Shown piece by piece: positions 58,358-64,000 of a stretch of DNA of 64,000 bases (position 1 is the first letter of the stretch; each line of letters opens with the position of its first letter). Origin of the DNA: Maritimibacter alkaliphilus (GTDB lineage: Bacteria; Pseudomonadota; Alphaproteobacteria; Rhodobacterales; Rhodobacteraceae); contig NZ_JAHVIT010000002.1 of assembly GCF_019801605.1 (NCBI RefSeq), forward strand, positions 310,001 to 374,000, written 5' to 3'. The notes beneath the pieces were generated by a model. The model searched no databases. It saw only the letters and a program-made list of their open reading frames with translations, and was not told the origin of the DNA. The position numbers were made by a program, and so were the translations under genes.

Positions 58358-59946
58358 GTGGTGCCCTCCCGGTCTTCGAGCCAGCTGCGCAGGATTTCGA
58401 CCGTTTCGCCCCGACGCTCGGCGATCAGGGCGCGCAGGCGATCAACGGGCGAGGCATCCTCCGGCAGGTCCTGCGTGCCGCCGTCGAAGCCGGAGAGCAT
58501 CGGCAGGTCCGGCAAGGCGAAATCATCCTCCTCGATTTCCCCGGTCAGGGCCGTCTCCTGATCCATGGTGCCCGCGGGCGCGGGCAGCATCATGCCCTCC
58601 TCGGAGGGGCGCCGCAGCAGCGGGCGCAGGACGAAGAGGCCGAGGATCAGGGCGACCGCGGCCAGCACGGCGATGCGGATCAGGGCCATCGGGTCCAGCA
58701 GGAGCTGATCGAGGAGCGCCCCGCTGCTGTCCGTACCCTGCGCCGGGGTTGCCTCGAACTGCATGGTTTTCAAGGTGATGACATCGCCGCGGGTCTCGTT
58801 GAAGCCGACGGCCGAGGCGACCAGCTCGCGCATCGCCTCCAGCTCCGCATCGCTGCGCGGGGTGAAGGCCGGCGCGCCATCCTCGCCTTGTTCCAGCGTG
58901 CCGTTGACCAGAACCGCGACGGTCAGGCGTTTGACCGCACCGGGCGCGCGGGTGACCTCTCGCTCGGTGGCGGAGACCTCGTAGTTGACCCGCTCGCGGG
59001 TTTCACTGGACTGGCTCGACGACCCCTGGGTGTCGGCCCCGGCATTGCCGTTGGGCAGGTTGGAGGCGACGGTCACCTGTCCGGCGTTCGCGTTCTGCGC
59101 CGAGTTGGAGCTTTCCTCGGTATCGGTGCTGATCGCCACACGGCTGGCCGGATCGAACAGGCGTTCGCGGATCGATTCGCTCTCGGTTTCGGTATCGACC
59201 GACACTTCGACGACGACATTGCCATAGCCGACCCGGGCCTCCAGCAGGCGCTGCACGCGGTCGCGCAACTGTTCCGCCTTGTCGTCGCTGGCAGAGGCGC
59301 GCGGCTCCTCGTCGGAGGCCGCAATCAATTCTCCCGCGGCGTCGATGACGGCGACATCATCGGGAGAGAGCCCTGCCACGGCTGAAGAGACGAGGAATTT
59401 CAGGGCCTTGGCCTGGGCTCCAGTCACGGTCCCGCCCGCGGTCGTCACCCAGACCGAGGCTGTGGGTCGGAAATCGCGCTGGAACGGGTTCGTCCCGGCA
59501 TGGGCGATATGGACCCGCGCCGCGTCCACCTGCGGGCTGGCCGCGATGGTGCGGGCCAGTTCGCCTTCCTTCGCGCGCCAATAGGCGGCATCGAACATCT
59601 GCGACGTGGTGCCAAAGCCATTGAGCGAATCGAGCAATTCATAGCCGCGCGCGGAGTTGCGGGGCAGGCCCTCGCTGGCAAGCGTCATGCGCAACTCGTC
59701 GCGCGAGCCGGCCTCGACGAAGATTGCGCCGCCCCGGACCTCGTAGATCAGGCCACGCTGCTCCAGTGCGCGCACGACTTCGCCTGCCTGGCCATTCTCG
59801 AGACCGGAGTAGAGCAGGACCATGCTGGGTTGCACGGCCATCCGACCGAGTGCCAGAACCGATGCGAACATTGCAAGCGCCGCCAGCCCGGCGATCACTC
59901 TGCGTCGCGTGTCGAGAGCCCCCCAGAGGGTCGAGATCTGTTGCAC
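58354..59946 (-). CDS. fliF: Flagellar MS-ring protein FliF
   Basis: 530 aa. Membrane segments near 20-40 and 430-450 flank the periplasmic ring-building domain (LLYSGLENGQAGEVVRALEQRGLIYEVRGGAIFVEAG, RTIAASPQVDAARVHIAHAGTNPFQRDFRPTASVWV). The C-terminal cytoplasmic tail (SPVDRLRALIAERRGETVEILRSWLED) binds FliG. GTG 59946 follows AGGAGGTGCCTT, an excellent Shine-Dalgarno, so the longer open frame is rejected. Confidence 0.95.
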   Translation of the reverse strand: MQQISTLWGALDTRRRVIAGLAALAMFASVLALGRMAVQPSMVLLYSGLENGQAGEVVRALEQRGLIYEVRGGAIFVEAGSRDELRMTLASEGLPRNSARGYELLDSLNGFGTTSQMFDAAYWRAKEGELARTIAASPQVDAARVHIAHAGTNPFQRDFRPTASVWVTTAGGTVTGAQAKALKFLVSSAVAGLSPDDVAVIDAAGELIAASDEEPRASASDDKAEQLRDRVQRLLEARVGYGNVVVEVSVDTETESESIRERLFDPASRVAISTDTEESSNSAQNANAGQVTVASNLPNGNAGADTQGSSSQSSETRERVNYEVSATEREVTRAPGAVKRLTVAVLVNGTLEQGEDGAPAFTPRSDAELEAMRELVASAVGFNETRGDVITLKTMQFEATPAQGTDSSGALLDQLLLDPMALIRIAVLAAVALILGLFVLRPLLRRPSEEGMMLPAPAGTMDQETALTGEIEEDDFALPDLPMLSGFDGGTQDLPEDASPVDRLRALIAERRGETVEILRSWLEDREGTT

Positions 59947-60007
59947 AAGGCACCTCCTGCCGGCGGGCGTTCTGCCTGCCATCGAGGGCATCTTTGGCCG
60001 ATCCGGC

Positions 60008-60022
60008 TTAACAATCGGTTAG
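60008..60022. promoter_or_regulatory. CtrA-like box between divergent fliF and fliL
   Basis: TTAA-CAATCGG-TTAG matches TTAA-N7-TTAA at 7 of 8 positions. It lies 62 bp from the fliF start and 46 bp from the fliL start, so it could serve either or both promoters. Confidence 0.5.
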
Positions 60023-60067
60023 TTCCTGCGGGGCTATAGAGAGGCATCGCTGACCCCGGATGCCGAG

Positions 60068-60559
60068 ATGACCGACGCACCAATTCTTGACGAGGAGCCG
60101 CCGAAGAAGGCGTCGAAACTGCCCCTGATTCTGGGGCTGGTGCTGATGCTCGTCGGGGGTGGGGGCAGCTTCTTCGCGGTCTATTCCGGGATGCTGTTCG
60201 GCGATGGCGATCCGCATTCCGCGATGGAGGAGGCCCCGGCAGAGATGACACCGCTGCCCGACGTGGCCTTCGTCGCGGTCGATCCCATGGTGATCTCCAT
60301 GGGGCGGCCGTCCGACAACCGGCATCTCCGATTCCGCGCGCAGCTGGAGGTGGGCGCCGGGCGGCAGAAGGACGTGGAGATGTTGCTGCCCCGGGTCGTG
60401 GACGTGCTGAACTCCTACCTGCGCGCGCTGGAACTGCGGGATCTCGAGGATCCGGCGGCGCTGATTCGGCTCAGGTCGCAGATGCTCCGCCGGGTCCAGG
60501 TGGTCACGGGCCCTGACATGGTGCGCGACCTTCTGATCATGGAATTCGTACTGACGTGA
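60068..60559 (+). CDS. fliL: Flagellar basal-body-associated protein FliL
   Basis: 163 aa. One N-terminal membrane segment (LPLILGLVLMLVGGGGSFFAVYSGML), then a periplasmic FliL domain (FVAVDPMVISMGRPSDNRHLRFRAQLEVGAGRQKDVEMLLPRVVDVLNSYLRALELRDLEDPAAL). It supports stator function. It is the first gene of a plus-strand unit with an unknown gene, motE and motA. Confidence 0.92.
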   Translation: MTDAPILDEEPPKKASKLPLILGLVLMLVGGGGSFFAVYSGMLFGDGDPHSAMEEAPAEMTPLPDVAFVAVDPMVISMGRPSDNRHLRFRAQLEVGAGRQKDVEMLLPRVVDVLNSYLRALELRDLEDPAALIRLRSQMLRRVQVVTGPDMVRDLLIMEFVLT

Positions 60560-60568
60560 GGAGGAACC

Positions 60569-60919
60569 ATGGAATTTGTTGCGGATGTGCTTCTGGTCGC
60601 CGGCGCACTGGGCGCGGGGCTGTACTGCTTCATTCTCGCCCGCCGGCTGACCCGGTTCAACGACCTCGAAACCGGGGTCGGCGGGGCGGTTGCCGTGCTC
60701 TCGGCCCAGGTCGATGACCTGACGCGCACCCTCGCGGCCGCACGTGAGACCGCCGAAGGATCGAGTGCCTCTCTGGAGGACCTGACCACGCGGGCGGAGG
60801 ACGTGGCCAAGCGGTTGGAGCTGATGGTTGCCTCGATGCACGACCTGTCCGATCCACCGCCCCCGGCCGAGGGCAGCTCGCGCCCGGTCTTCTCCCGCCA
60901 CGCGGGAGGGCGCGCATGA
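60569..60919 (+). CDS. Conserved-looking small membrane protein in the motility unit
   Basis: 116 aa. One N-terminal membrane segment (DVLLVAGALGAGLYCFILARRL) followed by a coiled-coil-like acidic region (LSAQVDDLTRTLAAARETAEGSSASLEDLTTRAEDVAKRLELM) and a short Pro-rich tail. No family recognised with certainty. GAGGAGG 4 nt before ATG gives a strong start. It sits between fliL and motE and overlaps motE by 4 bp, so a stator or basal-body accessory role is likely. Confidence 0.75.
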   Translation: MEFVADVLLVAGALGAGLYCFILARRLTRFNDLETGVGGAVAVLSAQVDDLTRTLAAARETAEGSSASLEDLTTRAEDVAKRLELMVASMHDLSDPPPPAEGSSRPVFSRHAGGRA

Positions 60920-61536
60920 TCCGGCGAGGTAAAGGCGATGCGAAGCAGGTGGTTTCCGCACGGCGGGCGGCCCGGCGGAGGCGGCCTGCGCGGGGCACCT
61001 TGATGGTGATCGCAGCCCTGCTGATCAGCTCGGCCTTGATGCGGATCGGGCCAGAGGCTGGGCGTGCCTTCGCGATCGAGCAGAAGCCCGCGCCGGAGCC
61101 CGCTGTGACGGAGGCCTGTCCTGCGCCCGAAGATGTCGGGCCGGCCCTGGCGGCAGTGCAGCGCCGCGCGGCCCAACTGGACGAGCGGGATCGCCAGATT
61201 CGCGACCGCATGCAGGCCCTTGCAGTCGCGGACAAGGAGATCGCCCGCAAGATGGCCGCCCTGACCGAGGCGGAGGAGGCGCTGCGCGCCACGCTCGCCC
61301 TCGCCGACGAGGCGGCGCAAAGCGATATCGACCGGCTCACGGCGGTCTACGAGCAGATGAAGCCCAAGGATGCCGCTGCCCTGTTCGAGACCATGGCGCC
61401 GGAGTTTGCCGCCGGCTTCCTTGGCCGGATGGCCCCCGAGGCGGCGGCAGGGATCATGACGGGCCTGTCGCCGGAAACCGCCTATACGATCAGCGTCGTC
61501 CTGGCAGGGCGGAATGCGGATGTCCCCAAGAACTGA
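60916..61536 (+). CDS. motE: MotE-family flagellar motor chaperone
   Basis: 206 aa. After an Arg-rich start there is one membrane segment (LMVIAALLISSALMRIG), then a coiled coil (LAAVQRRAAQLDERDRQIRDRMQALAVADKEIARKMAAL) and a C-terminal MgtE_N-like domain (VYEQMKPKDAAALFETMAPEFAAGFLGRMAPEAAAGIMTGLSPETAYTISVVLAGR). MotE in rhizobia is a periplasmic factor needed for motor function. Overlaps the upstream gene by 4 bp. Confidence 0.8.
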   Translation: MIRRGKGDAKQVVSARRAARRRRPARGTLMVIAALLISSALMRIGPEAGRAFAIEQKPAPEPAVTEACPAPEDVGPALAAVQRRAAQLDERDRQIRDRMQALAVADKEIARKMAALTEAEEALRATLALADEAAQSDIDRLTAVYEQMKPKDAAALFETMAPEFAAGFLGRMAPEAAAGIMTGLSPETAYTISVVLAGRNADVPKN

Positions 61537-61613
61537 CCCCGGGAGCCGCCCCGGAGCGGGCCATCCCGACGTGAGGAAACGCCGCAGAAGGCGGTAGGAG
61601 AGGAGCAGGGCAT

Positions 61614-62483
61614 ATGGTCGGATTCATCGGGATCGCGGTGATCTTCATCATGGTTTTCGGCGGATACCTTCTGGCCGGCGGCAAGCTGGCGATCATCCTC
61701 AAGGCGATGCCCTTCGAGCTGATGATGATCGGCGGTGCCGCGGTGGGCAGCTTCCTGATCGGGAACGACATGGGGGCCGTGAAACATACGCTGAAGGATG
61801 TGGGCAAGGTCTTCAAAGGCCCCAAGTGGAAGCCCGAGGACTATCGTGATCTGCTCTGTCTGCTGTTCGAGTTGATCCGTCTCGCCCGGCAGAATCCCGT
61901 CGCGATCGAGGAACATATCGAGGCGCCGCAGGAATCCGCAATCTTCTCGAAATACGAGAAGATCCTGACCGATACCGAGGCGATCGGGCTGATCTGCGAT
62001 ACGATGCGGTCTGCCTCCATGAACTACGACGATCCGCACCAGGTGGAAGAAGTTCTCGAGAAGCGGATGGAGGCAAACCTGCACCATGCCCTGCATTCGA
62101 GCCACGCCCTTCAGACCATGGCCGACGGCCTTCCCGCCCTCGGGATCGTCGCGGCGGTGCTGGGGGTGATCAAGACGATGGGATCGATTGACCAGCCACC
62201 GGAAATCCTCGGCAAGATGATCGGCGGGGCGCTGGTCGGGACCTTCCTCGGCGTGTTCCTCGCCTATGGTCTCGTCGGCCCCTTCGCGACCAAGGTGAAA
62301 ACGGTGGTCGAGGAGGATGGCCATTTCTACCAGCTGATCCGCGAGGTGCTGGTCGCGAACCTGCACAACCATGCCACCAATATCTGCATCGAGGTCGGGC
62401 GGCAGAACACGCCCTCGCACTACCGGCCCAGCTTTGCAGAGCTGGAGGAGGCCCTGAAGAACGTGAAACAGGCCGCCGCATGA
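61614..62483 (+). CDS. motA: Flagellar motor stator protein MotA
   Basis: 289 aa, four membrane segments. Motifs are GFIGIAVIFIMVFGGYLLAGG, LMMIGGAAVGSFLIGNDM, LGIVAAVLGVIKTMGSIDQPPEILGKMIGGALVGTFLGVFLAYGLVGPFA with the Pro-containing loop. It conducts protons with MotB, whose gene is 13 kb upstream in the same cluster. AGGAGAGGAG lies 8 nt before ATG. The next gene overlaps by 4 bp. Confidence 0.96.
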   Translation: MVGFIGIAVIFIMVFGGYLLAGGKLAIILKAMPFELMMIGGAAVGSFLIGNDMGAVKHTLKDVGKVFKGPKWKPEDYRDLLCLLFELIRLARQNPVAIEEHIEAPQESAIFSKYEKILTDTEAIGLICDTMRSASMNYDDPHQVEEVLEKRMEANLHHALHSSHALQTMADGLPALGIVAAVLGVIKTMGSIDQPPEILGKMIGGALVGTFLGVFLAYGLVGPFATKVKTVVEEDGHFYQLIREVLVANLHNHATNICIEVGRQNTPSHYRPSFAELEEALKNVKQAAA

Positions 62484-64000
62484 GGCTGCTTCTGCTTCTG
62501 CTCCTGCTGTTCGCGCCGCCGCTTGCCGCTCAGACGGTGGAGGTGCGCAGCGGGGAGCATGACACGTTCACCCGGCTGGTGTTCTACCTGCCGGACGGGG
62601 TGACAGGAGCGCTGGAAAGTGGCGGAGAGGACCCCGTCGTTCGCCTGTCACGGGCAGGGCTGCGGTTCGACACGGGCGGGGTCTTCGCCCGGATTCCGCG
62701 CACGCGCCTGACAGACCTGTTGCCCGTCGCGGGCTCCGGGCTCGCGCTGGCGCTGGCCTGCGACTGCCCGGTCACCCTGCAGAGGGAGGGCGCGCGCCTG
62801 CTGGTGGTCGATATCTCCGATGGCCCGGCCCGGTCCGCGGCGACGCCGCCGTCTGCCACGCGGCCTCAACTACGCTTCGGCACCGTCTCTCCCGGCGCCG
62901 AGGTGCCGATGACCACCGTTCGGGATCGTCCCGCGGCGCCGCGGCAGGTCCCGACACCAGAGGCGTTTCCGCCTGAGGATGCGGCATCCGCGGTGGCCCG
63001 TGCCGAGCGGGTGAGCGAGGCCGAGCGCGCCCTTCTGCAGCAGATCGCCCGAGCCGCGACGCAGGGGTTGCTCGATCCCGTCGCCCTTGCACGATCGCGG
63101 CCGACACCGACGCCTGAGGCGTCGATGATCCCGTCCGCCCCTCCGCCCGGCCTGCCGGGGGAAGAGGAACCTCAAGTCGCGGCCGAGAGCAGCGTGGACC
63201 AGGCCCTAAGGGATGTCGAAGGTGCGCCCCGGATGACGGCCGACGGGGAGGCTTGCCTGCCGGACACGTCCTTCGACGTCGCGTCCTGGGCCTCGACGGG
63301 TCCGTTCGGATCGCAACTCGGCGCCTTGCGGGTCGCGGCCTATGGCGATGTGGGACGGCCAGACCCGGAGGCGCTCACTGCGTTGGCCCGCTTCTATATC
63401 CACTACGGATTCGGAGCGGAGGCGCTGGAGGCCTTGTCGCGGATCGAAGCGGAGCAGGTGGCCCTGTCCAGCTTGCGCGACATGGCCCGGATCCTCGAAA
63501 TGGGCCAGACCGGGGCGCCCTCCGTACTGGACGGACAGGCCGATTGCGACGGGGCTGTCGCGCTCTGGTCCGTGTTGGCCTCTGCGGTTCCGGTGCGCGG
63601 GGCCGGCATCAACGCGGCGGCCGTGCAACGCACGCTCCTCGCCCTGCCGGACGCCCTGCGCCGATACCTTGGCCCGATCCTGTCGGAACGGTTGCTCCTC
63701 TCCGGTGAGCAGGACCTCGCGCGGCAGGTTCTGCGGTTGTCGGCCATCGGACCCGCACCGCCCGAGGCGGATCTGGCCGCCGCGCGGGTCGACCTGGTCA
63801 CCGGTCAGACCGCCCCGGCGGAGGCGCGGCTCGCACGTGCTGCCAATGCAGGGGGGGAAGCCTCGCCCGAGGCGCTGGCCACATTGCTCGAAACCCAGCT
63901 GTCGTCCGGGACCGAGATTGACCCTGTGCGGATCGAAGAAGCCGCCGCCTACGCCACGCAACTCAGGGGCCAGCCGCTCGGCGCAAGGCTGAAACGGGCG
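62480..64000 (+). CDS. Large secreted protein of the motility unit (partial, unknown)
   Basis: The frame is open for 507 codons from ATG 62480, overlapping the motA stop (ATGA), to the right edge. A signal peptide (MRLLLLLLLLFAPPLAAQ) is followed by a beta-rich stretch (VEVRSGEHDTFTRLVFYLPDG), a Pro-rich linker with ERVSEAERALLQQIARAATQGLL, and then an Ala-rich helical region with cysteines and tetratricopeptide-like helices (LTALARFYIHYGFGAEALEAL). Family not recognised. Tight coupling to motA points to a periplasmic motor or stator accessory protein. The end of the gene is outside the window. Confidence 0.8.
   Translation, partial: MRLLLLLLLLFAPPLAAQTVEVRSGEHDTFTRLVFYLPDGVTGALESGGEDPVVRLSRAGLRFDTGGVFARIPRTRLTDLLPVAGSGLALALACDCPVTLQREGARLLVVDISDGPARSAATPPSATRPQLRFGTVSPGAEVPMTTVRDRPAAPRQVPTPEAFPPEDAASAVARAERVSEAERALLQQIARAATQGLLDPVALARSRPTPTPEASMIPSAPPPGLPGEEEPQVAAESSVDQALRDVEGAPRMTADGEACLPDTSFDVASWASTGPFGSQLGALRVAAYGDVGRPDPEALTALARFYIHYGFGAEALEALSRIEAEQVALSSLRDMARILEMGQTGAPSVLDGQADCDGAVALWSVLASAVPVRGAGINAAAVQRTLLALPDALRRYLGPILSERLLLSGEQDLARQVLRLSAIGPAPPEADLAAARVDLVTGQTAPAEARLARAANAGGEASPEALATLLETQLSSGTEIDPVRIEEAAAYATQLRGQPLGARLKRA

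Overview
The window looks like a chromosome segment of a high-GC marine-type alphaproteobacterium of the order Rhodobacterales (Roseobacter group or a close relative). The lptC-lptA-lptB-hpf-ptsN block without rpoN, the flagellar gene order with CtrA-like boxes, the alphaproteobacterial heat-shock promoter of dnaK and many Rhodobacterales-style surface-sugar genes all fit. This is inference from gene content and motifs; no database was searched. Both ends of the window cut genes: dnaJ on the left and a large secreted protein of the motility cluster on the right.

1-6.4 kb: dnaJ and dnaK (minus strand, with an intergenic hairpin and a near-ideal RpoH-type promoter), alkB, an SH3-type secreted protein, a KpsM-like polysaccharide export permease without its ATPase, and cysQ. 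6.5-15.2 kb: a surface-polysaccharide block with galU, galE, four glycosyltransferase-type genes and a two-module sulfotransferase, closed by two palindromic hairpins. 15.3-20.3 kb (minus): an RNase D-type nuclease, kdsD, lptC, lptA, lptB, hpf and ptsN, covering KDO and LPS transport, ribosome hibernation and nitrogen-PTS regulation. A palindrome covers the candidate hpf promoter.

20.2-31.5 kb: a possible structured RNA, a class III aminotransferase, then an accessory-looking block: a 14-TM MFS exporter, a 16-codon ORF coupled to a P450, an A-T-TE NRPS-like protein with a Cys nucleophile in its thioesterase, a hydroxyacid dehydrogenase and a gamma-glutamyltransferase. This block is the best candidate for an undescribed biosynthetic system. 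31.5-36.7 kb (minus): a phosphotransferase/kinase fusion, then cupin, HpcH/HpaI aldolase and DUF6282-type hydrolase genes behind a promoter with an operator, then an M20/hydantoinase-type amidohydrolase with its own terminator. 37-42.9 kb: initiator tRNA-Met, pncB and pncA (NAD salvage), a cupin, an FMN reductase, trhO and an MFS protein.

42.8-47.7 kb: a membrane 4,6-dehydratase, an initiating sugar-1-phosphate transferase and an SDR reductase, together resembling the WreV/WreU/WreQ N-acetylquinovosamine initiation module, with a divergent Wza-type export lipoprotein. 47.8-64 kb: the flagellar cluster. motB, flgE, flgK, flgL and flgI are on plus; fliP, fliN, fliH and fliF are on minus; fliL, an unknown gene, motE, motA and an unknown secreted protein are on plus. 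CtrA-like boxes (TTAA-N7-TTAA, one mismatch each) lie in the three promoter regions. A LacI regulator and a 2-oxoadipate dioxygenase/decarboxylase-type enzyme sit as a metabolic insert between flgI and fliP.
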